In this document: one piece after another, positions 7,668 to 14,735 of the stretch
Position numbering within the stretch: the stretch's first letter is position 1
Layout of the letters: the number at the start of each line of letters is the position of its first letter
NCBI RefSeq assembly: GCF_035944375.1
Contig: NZ_DASZBE010000043.1
Origin: Allobosea sp035944375
Lineage (GTDB): Bacteria; Pseudomonadota; Alphaproteobacteria; Rhizobiales; Beijerinckiaceae
Length of the DNA stretch: 64,000 bases
Reading direction: 5' to 3' (one strand)
Made by a program: the position numbers and the translations under genes
Notes under the pieces: generated by a model
The model's input: the letters and a program-made list of their open reading frames with translations, nothing else
Database searches by the model: none
Told to the model about the DNA's origin: nothing

Positions 7668-8480
7668 CTACCCCTCCCAGACCGGCGCACGCTTCTCGAC
7701 GAAGGCCCCGATGCCCTCTTCGGCGTCGCGCGCGAGCATGTTCTCGACCATCACGGCCGAGGCGTGGTCATAGGCCGCCGCCAGCCCCATCTCGCGCTGC
7801 TCGTAGAAGGCGCGCTTGCCGATGCGGATGGTCGCGGTGGATTTCGACGCGATCACGGCCGCCAGCCGCTTCGCCTCCGCCAGCGCGCTGCCGGCTGCGA
7901 CGACGCGGTTGACCAGCCCCATCTGGGCCGCCTCGTCGGCGGGCACCATCTCGCCCAGCAGCAGCATCTCCATCGCGTGCTTGGCGGAGAGGTTGCGCGT
8001 CAGCGCCACCATCGGCGTCGAGCAGAACAGGCCGATATGAACGCCCGGCGTGCAGAAACGTGCGCCGTCGCCCGCGACCGCGAGGTCGCAGCTTGCGACG
8101 AGCTGGCAGCCCGCCGCCGTCGCCGTGCCTTCCACCGCCGCGATCACCGGCTGGGGCAGGGCGGTGATCTGCTGCATCACGCCCGAGCAGCGCCCGAGGA
8201 TGTCGGCGAAATAGGCCCGCCCGCGATCGGGATCGGCGCGGTGGGCGCTCATCTCCTTGAGGTCGTGGCCGGCGCAGAAGACCGGGCCTTCGGCCGCCAG
8301 CACGACCGCCTTGACGCTTCGGTCGGCGGCAATAGTGGTGAAGCTCTCGGCCAGCGCAGCCAGCATCGCCTCGCTCAGCGGGTTGCGCGATTGCGGCCGG
8401 TCGAGCGTGAGGACGGCGATGCCCTCGCTGTCCTCGCGCCGCAGCGCGGGCGCGGCCTCGGGGCGGGCATGGGCGTTCAT
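7668..8480 (-). CDS. Enoyl-CoA hydratase/isomerase family protein, ECHDC3-like
   Basis: 270-residue crotonase-fold protein. The oxyanion-hole segments are clear (VFCAGHDLKEM and GTATAAGCQLVASCDLAVA), and the C-terminus EGIGAFVEKRAPVW is typical of the ECHDC3 branch. The two positions that carry catalytic Glu in true hydratases read Gln (AGCQL instead of GCEL) and Val (TPGVHIGLF instead of PE). Hydration of enoyl-CoA is therefore unlikely, and the real reaction is unknown. The Met at 8480 (MNAHARPE) is preferred over longer upstream readings because the fold begins about 20 residues later. It is divergent from a thioesterase, which hints at shared acyl-CoA work. Confidence 0.85.
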   Translation of the reverse strand: MNAHARPEAAPALRREDSEGIAVLTLDRPQSRNPLSEAMLAALAESFTTIAADRSVKAVVLAAEGPVFCAGHDLKEMSAHRADPDRGRAYFADILGRCSGVMQQITALPQPVIAAVEGTATAAGCQLVASCDLAVAGDGARFCTPGVHIGLFCSTPMVALTRNLSAKHAMEMLLLGEMVPADEAAQMGLVNRVVAAGSALAEAKRLAAVIASKSTATIRIGKRAFYEQREMGLAAAYDHASAVMVENMLARDAEEGIGAFVEKRAPVWEG

Positions 8481-8598
8481 GGCGGTGACCTCGGCGTGTC
8501 CGTGAGCGTTTGCCTGTGCGTTTTGCCGTATTGTCCGCCGCGCTCCTCCATGCTGCAAGGGGCATCTCCTCACCGCAGCCTGTGCCGGACCGCCCGAG

Positions 8599-9042
8599 AT
8601 GACCCTGCGCGACACCACACCCCGCATGAACGCCGCGCAGCTCGAGGCCTTTCTCGACGAGGTTTTCCCGCAGCTCCATCTCGGCGGGCGCACCTATTTC
8701 GTCGAGGAGGTCGGGCCGATGACCGCCCGCATGCGCTGCGACTATCACGAGAAGCATCTGCGCCCCGGGGGCACGATCTCGGGCCCGACCATGATGGCGC
8801 TGGCCGATCTCGCGCTCTATGCCGCGATCCTCGGCCAGATCGGCCCGGTCGCGCTCGCCGTCACCACGAGCCTGTCCTTCAACTTCCTGCGCAAGCCAGC
8901 GCCCGCCGCGCTGATCGGGGAGGCGAGGCTGCTGAAGCTCGGCAAGCGGCTGGCGGTCGGCGAGGTCTCGCTCTACTCGCAAGGGGAGAGCGAGATGGTC
9001 GCCCATGCGACGGGAACCTATTCGATTCCCGCGGAGCGCTGA
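8599..9042 (+). CDS. PaaI-family hotdog thioesterase
   Basis: 147 residues with one hotdog domain. The catalytic/substrate segment is LRPGGTISGPTMMALADLALY (approximate family pattern HxxGGxxxxLaD), where the Asp of ALADLA is the usual active-site acid. LSFNFLRKPAP and VGEVSLYSQGESEMVAHATGTY form the beta-sheet. It is expected to hydrolyse acyl- or aryl-CoA thioesters in the cytoplasm. It is divergently paired with the ECHDC3-like gene across a 118-bp gap. Confidence 0.85.
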   Translation: MTLRDTTPRMNAAQLEAFLDEVFPQLHLGGRTYFVEEVGPMTARMRCDYHEKHLRPGGTISGPTMMALADLALYAAILGQIGPVALAVTTSLSFNFLRKPAPAALIGEARLLKLGKRLAVGEVSLYSQGESEMVAHATGTYSIPAER

Positions 9043-9057
9043 GGCGGGATCGCGTTG

Positions 9058-9077
9058 CGGTATTCTGATACCGTTTT
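9058..9077 (+). terminator. Weak intrinsic terminator after thioesterase
   Basis: Stem CGGTAT / ATACCG with a TCTG loop, followed by TTTT, 15 bp after the thioesterase stop. The stem is only 6 bp, so termination may be partial. Confidence 0.4.
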
Positions 9078-9131
9078 CGGCATTTCTCTGAAAACAATGC
9101 GTTTTTCGGGATCTCGTGCGCCCAACAGCGC

Positions 9132-9160
9132 TTGACACAGCTTCCGCCTGCCCCTATCCC
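9132..9160 (+). promoter_or_regulatory. Promoter of rplM-rpsI
   Basis: Consensus -35 TTGACA (9132-9137), 17-bp spacer, and -10 TATCCC (9155-9160). A leader of about 60 nt follows before the rplM ATG at 9227. The -35 is perfect and the -10 is weak, as is common in alphaproteobacteria. Confidence 0.65.
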
Positions 9161-9226
9161 CCGCTCACACCGTCGCCGGTCCTCCGGCGGCTTGTCCTTT
9201 TTTCAACGCTCCGAAGGGTGCCCGCG

Positions 9227-9688
9227 ATGAAGACCATCTCGCTCAAGCCCGCCGATGTCGAAAAGAAGTGGGTTGTGATCGACGCCTCCGGGCTCGTCGT
9301 GGGTCGTCTCGCCGCGGTTGTGGCGTTGCGTCTGCGCGGCAAGCACAAGGCGGCCTACACCCCCCATGTCGACTGCGGCGACAACATCATCGTCATCAAC
9401 GCCGACAAGGTGGTCCTGACCGGCCGCAAGCGCGACCAGAAGGTGTACTATCACCACACCGGCTATGCCGGCGGCATCAAGGAGCGTTCGGCCAAGTTCA
9501 TTCTCGAAGGTCGCTTCCCTGAGCGGATCGTCGAGAAGGCCGTCGAGCGCATGCTGCCCCGCGGCCCGCTCTTCCGCCAGATCCTCGGCAATCTGCGCGT
9601 CTACAAGGGCGCCGAGCACCCCCATGCGGCCCAGTCGCCGGAGGCGCTCGACGTCGCCGCGCTCAACAGCAAGAATGCGAGGGTCTGA
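9227..9688 (+). CDS. rplM: 50S ribosomal protein L13
   Basis: 153 residues, the normal bacterial L13 length. Signatures include WVVIDASGLVVGRLA at the N-terminus, GDNIIVINADKVVLTG, KVYYHHTGYAGGIK and the C-terminal MLPRGPLFRQILGNLRVYKGAEHPH. It assembles early onto 23S rRNA. The start at 9227 (MKTISLKP) matches homologues. The frame is open further upstream, but that stretch contains the promoter. It forms a two-gene operon with rpsI, 2 bp between stop and start. Confidence 0.97.
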   Translation: MKTISLKPADVEKKWVVIDASGLVVGRLAAVVALRLRGKHKAAYTPHVDCGDNIIVINADKVVLTGRKRDQKVYYHHTGYAGGIKERSAKFILEGRFPERIVEKAVERMLPRGPLFRQILGNLRVYKGAEHPHAAQSPEALDVAALNSKNARV

Positions 9689-9690
9689 CC

Positions 9691-10170
9691 ATGGCCGAGG
9701 TTCTTCAGTCTCTCGAGCAGCTCGGCCAGGTCGCCAAGACCGCGCAGCCGGATGCTCCCGTCCACGTCAAGAAGGTCGATGCGCAGGGCCGCGCCTATGC
9801 CACCGGCAAGCGCAAGAACGCCATCGCCCGCGTCTGGATCAAGCCCGGCACCGGCAAGATCACGGTCAACACCCGTGACCAGGAAGTGTACTTCGCGCGC
9901 CCCGTGCTGCGCATGGTCCTCCAGCAGCCGCTGCAGCTCGTCGATCGCCTGACCCAGTACGACGTCGTCGTCACGGTCAAGGGCGGCGGTCTCTCCGGCC
10001 AGGCCGGCGCGGTGCGCCATGGCATCTCCAAGGCCCTGACCTTCTACGAGCCCGAGCTTCGCGGCCCGCTCAAGAAGGAAGGCTTCCTGACCCGCGACTC
10101 GCGCGTCGTCGAGCGCAAGAAGTTCGGCAAGGCCAAGGCCCGCCGCAGCTTCCAGTTCTCGAAGCGCTGA
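9691..10170 (+). CDS. rpsI: 30S ribosomal protein S9
   Basis: 159 residues with the usual alphaproteobacterial N-terminal extension of about 30 residues. The core runs from GRAYATGKRKNAIARVWIKPG through VKGGGLSGQAGAVRHGISKAL to the basic tail KKFGKAKARRSFQFSKR. The final Lys-Arg reaches the P-site tRNA in known ribosomes. It directly follows rplM and is closed by a strong terminator, so rplM-rpsI is a complete operon. Confidence 0.97.
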   Translation: MAEVLQSLEQLGQVAKTAQPDAPVHVKKVDAQGRAYATGKRKNAIARVWIKPGTGKITVNTRDQEVYFARPVLRMVLQQPLQLVDRLTQYDVVVTVKGGGLSGQAGAVRHGISKALTFYEPELRGPLKKEGFLTRDSRVVERKKFGKAKARRSFQFSKR

Positions 10171-10197
10171 TCGTTTCCAGACTGTCCGATATGTGGA

Positions 10198-10225
10198 AAG
10201 GGCGGCTCGCAAGAGCCGCCCTTTT
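10198..10225 (+). terminator. Intrinsic terminator of rplM-rpsI
   Basis: 9-bp perfect stem GGGCGGCTC / GAGCCGCCC with a GCAA tetraloop, followed by TTTT, 30 bp after the rpsI stop. Confidence 0.85.
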
Positions 10226-10246
10226 CGTATTGACTGCTCCCCTAGC

Positions 10247-10360
10247 CCTCATCCTGAGGAGACCGCGAAGCGGTCGTCTCGAAGGATGCTCCAGGAGGCT
10301 CCGGTGACATCTGGAGCATCCTTCGAGACGCGGGCCATGGGCCCGCTCCTCAGGATGAGG
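10247..10360. repeat. Palindromic repeat between rpsI and SDR gene
   Basis: Outer arms 10247-10261 (CCTCATCCTGAGGAG) and 10346-10360 and inner arms 10276-10294 and 10311-10329 (19 bp, perfect). The CCTCATCCTGAGGAG...CTTCGAGACG type of element is common in Hyphomicrobiales intergenic regions. It lies immediately after the rpsI terminator. Confidence 0.8.
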
Positions 10361-10397
10361 ACTCGGGTCTGCAACGCGATCATACAAGGAGCCCCCC

Positions 10398-11150
10398 ATG
10401 TCCCGCCCCATCCTCCTCGTCACCGGCGGCAGCCGGGGCATCGGCGCCGCCATCTGCGTGATGGCCGCGCAGCGCGGCAATGACGTCGCGGTGAACTACC
10501 AGAGCGCGGCGAAGGCCGCGGCCGAGGTCGTGGCGGCCTGCGAGGCGGCCGGAGCGAAGGCGGTCGCGCTGCAGGGCGACATGGCCGTGCAGGACGACAT
10601 CGCCCGCGTCTTCGCGGAAGCGCAGGCTGCACTCGGCCCGCTGACCCATGTCGTCAATAATGCCGGCATCACCGGCCCGGGGAGCAAGCTCGCCGAGGCC
10701 GACCCGCAGACCATCCGCACCTGCATCGACGTCAATGTCACCGGCGCGATCCTGGTGGCGCGCGAGGCGACGCGTGCGCTGCTCGCCAATCCCGACGCGA
10801 AGGGCAGGGCCATCGTCAACATCTCCTCGATCGCGGCAGGGCTGGGCTCGCCCGACGAGTTCGTCTGGTACGCGGCCTCCAAGGGCGCGATCGATTCCCT
10901 GACGCTGGGCATGGCGAAGGAGCTGGCGCCCGCCGGCATCCGGGTCAATGCGGTGGCGCCGGGCATGACCGAAACGGAGATCCACGCTCTGTCCTCGGGC
11001 GAGCCCGGCCGCGTCGCCCGCATCGCGCCAACGATTCCGCTCAGGCGGGCTGCCCAGCCCGAGGAGATCGCGGAGGTCGTGCTCTTCGCCCTGTCGGAGG
11101 CGGCGTCCTACGTCGTCGGCTCGATCCTGCGCGTCGGCGGCGGGCGGTAG
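10398..11150 (+). CDS. SDR family oxidoreductase
   Basis: 250-residue classical short-chain dehydrogenase. Cofactor loop TGGSRGIG (residues 9-16), NNAG motif (NNAGITG) and catalytic Ser143/Ser144, Tyr158 and Lys162 (NISS...WYAASK) are all intact. Typical C-terminus: RRAAQPEEIAEVVLFALSEAASYVVGSILRVGGG. Asn-Tyr after strand 2 (AVNYQSA) suggests a preference for NADPH. The substrate is unknown. It is a single gene, and a weak purine-rich site (AAGGAGCC) precedes the ATG. Confidence 0.88.
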   Translation: MSRPILLVTGGSRGIGAAICVMAAQRGNDVAVNYQSAAKAAAEVVAACEAAGAKAVALQGDMAVQDDIARVFAEAQAALGPLTHVVNNAGITGPGSKLAEADPQTIRTCIDVNVTGAILVAREATRALLANPDAKGRAIVNISSIAAGLGSPDEFVWYAASKGAIDSLTLGMAKELAPAGIRVNAVAPGMTETEIHALSSGEPGRVARIAPTIPLRRAAQPEEIAEVVLFALSEAASYVVGSILRVGGGR

Positions 11151-11250
11151 CCTTTGCCGCAATGCTGCGATCGCCGCAGGCGGAGACGCGTCGGTTTGCC
11201 CTTAGGCGCGCGGCGGGTATAGCTCCGCCCCGCAGCCTAGCAGCAGGGAC

Positions 11251-12075
11251 ATGAACGAAGCGATGGCCGCGTGGCTCTATCAGATACACTCCACCGTGCT
11301 GATCAGCCTGGCGGTGACGCTGGCGCTCGGGATCTGCGTGGCCGCGCCCTGGGTCGCGCATCGCATGTTTCGGCTGAAGCCGAACCTGGAGCGGTCTGCG
11401 GCCGCGCTCGATGCGTTCAAGCTGATCGGCCCGCTCACCGGCATCTTCACTGCCTTCCTGCTGCTGCAATCGGTCAATCGTCTTCATGATGCGCGCCGAC
11501 TGGTCGAGAGCCAGGCGATGAACCTGCTGCAGCTCGACCGCGCGCTGGGCCGCATCGACTCCGCCGAGGCCGCCGATGCCCGCCGGGCAGTGCGTGATTA
11601 TGCCCGTATCCTGGTCGATCGCGGATGGCCGGCGATGCGCGCTCAGAGGCCGAGCCCCGATGTGGCGACGGCTCTGAGCGCTTTGTCGGGGCACGTCGAT
11701 GTTCTGGCTAAAACCATCAAGGGAGACGGGAGTACGCTGGAACTGATCTCGGCCGGCCTCGAATCCATCGGCGATATTCAATCGCAGATCGAGGCTTCGG
11801 CGGCCGGCGGTCTGCCAGACACCTTCTGGCTCGCCGTGATCCTGCTTTTGCTGCTGATGACGGCGGAGGCGGCGATGATTGTGCCGCGATGGGTGGTGAT
11901 CCTGCCGCTGGCCGGCTACTCCGGCGCGATCGGTCTCCTGATCGGGCTTCTGTTCGTCATGGACAGGCCCTTTCTCGGTGACCAGAGTGCCGATCCCTCT
12001 CCGATCGAGCGCAGCATCGCCACGCTCGACCTGCGGGCCCAGCTCATGTCGCGCCCACCTCAGGCCAGGCCATGA
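11251..12075 (+). CDS. DUF4239 (bestrophin-like) membrane protein
   Basis: 274 residues. Two N-terminal hydrophobic helices (STVLISLAVTLALGICVAA and LIGPLTGIFTAFLLL) frame the segment PNLERSAAALDAFKL, and two more lie at the C-terminus (FWLAVILLLLLMTAEAAMIV and WVVILPLAGYSGAIGLLIGLLF). The long soluble middle contains SQAMNLLQLDRALGRI, the usual DUF4239 pattern (E/S-A-x-N-L-x-x-L). The two-plus-two helix layout recalls bestrophin channels, but no transport activity has been shown for the family as far as I know. The start codon is a guess between nearby Mets (MNEAMAAW). Confidence 0.7.
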   Translation: MNEAMAAWLYQIHSTVLISLAVTLALGICVAAPWVAHRMFRLKPNLERSAAALDAFKLIGPLTGIFTAFLLLQSVNRLHDARRLVESQAMNLLQLDRALGRIDSAEAADARRAVRDYARILVDRGWPAMRAQRPSPDVATALSALSGHVDVLAKTIKGDGSTLELISAGLESIGDIQSQIEASAAGGLPDTFWLAVILLLLLMTAEAAMIVPRWVVILPLAGYSGAIGLLIGLLFVMDRPFLGDQSADPSPIERSIATLDLRAQLMSRPPQARP

Positions 12076-12106
12076 GGGGCTCATTCACCGTCCCGGACTC
12101 CGACAC

Positions 12107-12388
12107 ATGCGCGTCCTCCTGATCCTCATCGCCTTCGGCATGGTCGCCGTGCCCGCCCTGCTCGCGTTGGCGCGCCGCGACCTGCCGCGCGGGCGGCGCA
12201 TCGCCAACGCGCTCGTGATCTTTCTGGCGCCGGCCATCGCGCTCGGCCTGATCCATGGCGTGCCGGAGCTGGATGGGCGTGCGCTGCAGAACCCAGTCGC
12301 CTGGACGACGCTGCGGCTGGTGCTTTCGGGGCTGGCACTGATCCTGCCCTGGTGCCTCTATGTCTGGCTGGTGGGGCGCCGCCCGTGA
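12107..12388 (+). CDS. Small hypothetical membrane protein
   Basis: 93 residues with three hydrophobic segments: MRVLLILIAFGMVAVPALLA, ANALVIFLAPAIALGLIHGV and LRLVLSGLALILPWCLYVWLV. A basic loop RRDLPRGRR lies between the first two. I do not recognise a family. It starts 31 bp after the DUF4239 gene and ends 15 bp before speB on the same strand, so the three may be co-transcribed. The ribosome site at this ATG is weak. Confidence 0.55.
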   Translation: MRVLLILIAFGMVAVPALLALARRDLPRGRRIANALVIFLAPAIALGLIHGVPELDGRALQNPVAWTTLRLVLSGLALILPWCLYVWLVGRRP

Positions 12389-12403
12389 GGAGGACGCGTC
12401 GCG

Positions 12404-13360
12404 ATGACTGAGCAGGCCGGCCCCGGTTCGATCGACCACGCCTTCACCGGCGAGCGCCGCGGCGGCGCGGCCGACCCGACCTATGCCGGGGCGCTCTCCT
12501 TCATGCGGCGGCGCTATGGCAAGGACGTCGCCGGCTGCGATCTCGTGATCTGGGGCGTCCCGTTCGATCTCGCCGTGACGAACCGGCCCGGCGCCCGCTT
12601 CGGCCCGCAGGCGCTGCGCCGCGCCAGCGCGATCTTCGACGGCGACCCGCAATACCCCTCCGGCCTCGATCCCTTCGCGCATCTGGCGGCGGTCGACTAT
12701 GGCGACTGCCTGCTGCCGCGCGGCGATCTGCCAGGCTGCGCGCGGGCCATCGAGACACAAGCCGCCGGCATCCTCGCCTCCGGCGCGCATCTGGTGACGC
12801 TGGGCGGCGACCATTTCGTCACGCTGCCGCTGCTGCGCGCCCATGTCGCCCGCCATGGCCGGCTCGCCCTGATCCAGTTCGACGCGCATCAGGACAGTTG
12901 GGACGACGGCGTCGGCGCCATCGGCCACGGCTCCTTCGTGCTGGAGGCGGTGCGCGAGGGGCTGATCGACATCGGGCGCTCGATCCAGATCGGCATCCGC
13001 ACCGTCGCGCCGCGCGACGGCGGCATCGAAATCCTCGACGCCTACACCGTCCACGAACGCGGTGTCGCGGGAACGCTCGCGCGGATCCGCGAGCGGGTCG
13101 GGGAGGGGCCGGCCTATCTCACCTTCGACATCGACGCGCTCGACCCCGCCTTCGCGCCGGGCACGGGCACGCCGGTCTCGGGTGGGCTGTCCGCCGAGCA
13201 GGCGCTGCGGCTGATCTGGGGCCTGCGTGACCTCGACATCCGCGGCATGGATCTCGTCGAGGTCTCGCCTCCTTACGACCATGCGGACATCACCGCGATC
13301 GCCGGCTCGACCCTGGTGCAGCACCACATCCAGGCGCTGGCGCTGAAGAAGACGCGTTGA
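12404..13360 (+). CDS. speB: Agmatinase / ureohydrolase
   Basis: 318 residues of the arginase fold. Mn-binding motifs: LGGDHFVTLP (His), FDAHQDSWDD (Asp-x-His-x-Asp) and TFDIDALDPAFAPGTGTP (Asp-x-Asp). NRPGARFGPQALRRAS is the agmatinase-type N-terminal block. The expected reaction is agmatine to putrescine plus urea. The family also includes guanidinobutyrase and guanidinopropionase, which cannot be separated by eye, so the substrate is less certain than the fold. argC follows about 370 bp later, separated by a repeat and an attenuator-like leader. Confidence 0.85.
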   Translation: MTEQAGPGSIDHAFTGERRGGAADPTYAGALSFMRRRYGKDVAGCDLVIWGVPFDLAVTNRPGARFGPQALRRASAIFDGDPQYPSGLDPFAHLAAVDYGDCLLPRGDLPGCARAIETQAAGILASGAHLVTLGGDHFVTLPLLRAHVARHGRLALIQFDAHQDSWDDGVGAIGHGSFVLEAVREGLIDIGRSIQIGIRTVAPRDGGIEILDAYTVHERGVAGTLARIRERVGEGPAYLTFDIDALDPAFAPGTGTPVSGGLSAEQALRLIWGLRDLDIRGMDLVEVSPPYDHADITAIAGSTLVQHHIQALALKKTR

Positions 13361-13411
13361 ATCGGACTATCCGCGGACGGCGCCAAGCGATTCCGATCGT
13401 TGAGGAACCCG

Positions 13412-13514
13412 CGTCATGCTCGGGCTCGACCCGAGCATCTCAGGCCGAACCACACGCCTGCCTCACGCCTGAGAGAAGTTCTTTGGCCTCGCTCCGCGCC
13501 GCGCGAGAATGACG
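13412..13514. repeat. Dispersed palindromic repeat, family A copy 2
   Basis: Begins with the same 29 bases as the element at 3931 (CGTCATGCTCGGGCTCGACC...) and ends in GAGAATGACG as that one does, but has a longer and different middle. Outer CGTCAT/ATGACG ends are kept. It sits between speB and the argC promoter. Confidence 0.7.
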
Positions 13515-13520
13515 ATGCAA

Positions 13521-13549
13521 TTGACAGCGCTCCCTCCCTCCCTCATATC
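13521..13549 (+). promoter_or_regulatory. Promoter of the argC leader
   Basis: Perfect -35 TTGACA (13521-13526), 17-bp spacer and -10-like CATATC (13544-13549). The predicted transcription start, about 7 nt downstream, falls on the ATG of the leader peptide at 13556, so the leader would be read from a leaderless mRNA. Confidence 0.6.
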
Positions 13550-13555
13550 CCGCTC

Positions 13556-13615
13556 ATGACCATGAGCCTGTCCCGACGTCGCACCGCACCGGCCGCCCTT
13601 GCGCGACCGCGATGA
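13556..13615 (+). CDS. Putative arginine-rich leader peptide upstream of argC
   Basis: 19-codon ORF encoding MTMSLSRRRTAPAALARPR, with three consecutive Arg codons (CGA CGT CGC, codons 7-9) and two more near the end (codons 17 and 19). It starts at or next to the predicted transcription start, ends 29 nt before the terminator stem, and precedes argC of arginine synthesis. These are the expected parts of a ribosome-mediated attenuator: Arg-tRNA shortage would stall a ribosome on the Arg run and favour another RNA fold. GGCCG (13591-13595) can pair with CGGCC (13619-13623), and CGCTC (13616-13620) with GAGCG (13654-13658) of the terminator. The function is inferred. Confidence 0.5.
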   Translation: MTMSLSRRRTAPAALARPR

Positions 13616-13643
13616 CGCTCGGCCTGCAGCCCGATTGTCCGCG

Positions 13644-13668
13644 ACCGCGCCCGGAGCGCGGTTTTTTT
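13644..13668 (+). terminator. Attenuator-type terminator in the argC leader
   Basis: 7-bp stem ACCGCGC / GCGCGGT (13644-13650 and 13656-13662) with a CCGGA loop and six more T residues (13663-13668). It lies between the leader peptide stop and the argC start, so it must be read through for argC expression. The U-tract and GC stem are those of an intrinsic terminator. Confidence 0.7.
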
Positions 13669-13726
13669 ATGCCCGAAGCCGGCCAAGCATCTTGAGCCGA
13701 TCCCCCAGACGCCTTGCGAGGGTCCG

Positions 13727-14662
13727 ATGAGCCAGAACCCGAAATCCATCTTCATCGACGGCGAAGCCGGCACCACCGGGCTCGGTATCCGCGACCGCCT
13801 GGCGGCGATGCCGGGCGTCGTCGTCCGCAGCATCGATCCCGACAAGCGCAAGGACCCGGCGGCCCGCCAGGAAATGATGGCGCAGGTCGATCTGGTCGTG
13901 CTCTGCCTGCCGGACGACGCCGCCAAGGAATCGGTCACGCTCGCCGACGCGCTGGGAGCGAAGTCGCCCAAGATCGTCGACGCCTCGACCGCCTATCGCG
14001 TCGCGCCGGACTGGGTCTACGGCTTCGCCGAGCTGGAACACGGCCACGCCGCCACCATCGCCAAGGCGACCCGCGTCTCCAACCCCGGCTGCTATCCCAC
14101 CGGCGGCATCGCGCTGCTGCGGCCGCTGGTCGATGCCGGCTTCATCCCGCCCGATCACCCCGTCACCATCAATGCGGTGTCGGGCTATTCCGGCGGGGGC
14201 AAAAGCATGATCGAGGCCTATGAGGCCGGCACCGCGCCGGCCTTCGAGCTCTATGGGCTCGGCCTCAAGCACAAGCACCTGCCCGAGCTGCAGCGGTATG
14301 CGCGGCTGTCGCGGCGGCCGATCTTCATTCCCTCGGTCGGCAACTTCCGGCAGGGCATGCTGGTTTCGGTGCCGCTGCATCTCGACACGCTGCCGGGCAA
14401 GCCCAAGGCGGCCGATCTCGCCGATGCGCTGGCCGAGCATTACGCCGGCTCGACCTATGTCTCGGTCGTGCCTGCAGCGCAGGCCGGCGGCAAGCTCGAG
14501 CCGCAGGCGCTCAACGACACCAACAAGCTGGAGCTGCGGGTCTTCGGCGACGACGATCTGCGCCAGGCCGTGCTGGTCGCGCGGCTCGACAATCTCGGCA
14601 AGGGTGCGTCGGGCGCCGCCGTGCAGAACATCCGGCTGATGCTCGGCCTGCCGGAGAAGTGA
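13727..14662 (+). CDS. argC: N-acetyl-gamma-glutamyl-phosphate reductase (type 2)
   Basis: 311 residues, the short AGPR type found in alphaproteobacteria. IFIDGEAGTTGLGIRDRL is the NADP-binding N-terminus, SNPGCYPTGG carries the catalytic Cys (C122), and SGYSGGGKSMIEAYE and HKHLPELQRYA are substrate-loop signatures. It reduces N-acetylglutamyl phosphate to the semialdehyde in arginine synthesis. Location soon after rpsI is conserved in the order. Its own promoter, leader peptide and terminator lie upstream and suggest arginine-dependent attenuation. A strong terminator follows. Confidence 0.95.
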   Translation: MSQNPKSIFIDGEAGTTGLGIRDRLAAMPGVVVRSIDPDKRKDPAARQEMMAQVDLVVLCLPDDAAKESVTLADALGAKSPKIVDASTAYRVAPDWVYGFAELEHGHAATIAKATRVSNPGCYPTGGIALLRPLVDAGFIPPDHPVTINAVSGYSGGGKSMIEAYEAGTAPAFELYGLGLKHKHLPELQRYARLSRRPIFIPSVGNFRQGMLVSVPLHLDTLPGKPKAADLADALAEHYAGSTYVSVVPAAQAGGKLEPQALNDTNKLELRVFGDDDLRQAVLVARLDNLGKGASGAAVQNIRLMLGLPEK

Positions 14663-14690
14663 GCCGGCGCCCTAGGGCGGTGCTAACAAA

Positions 14691-14716
14691 AAAAGGGCCG
14701 CGCGAGCGGCCCTTTT
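14691..14716. terminator. Bidirectional intrinsic terminator
   Basis: Perfect 11-bp stem (14691-14701 with 14706-14716) around a GCGA loop. The AAAA at one side and TTTT at the other serve both argC and the converging FAH-family gene. Confidence 0.85.
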
Positions 14717-14735
14717 CCAGTTGAGGAGGGGCGTC

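Noticed and set aside
13400..13615. 71-codon ORF through the repeat element before argC
   Set aside because: Most of it is repeat sequence. Only the last 20 codons from ATG 13556, downstream of the promoter, make sense as a leader peptide.
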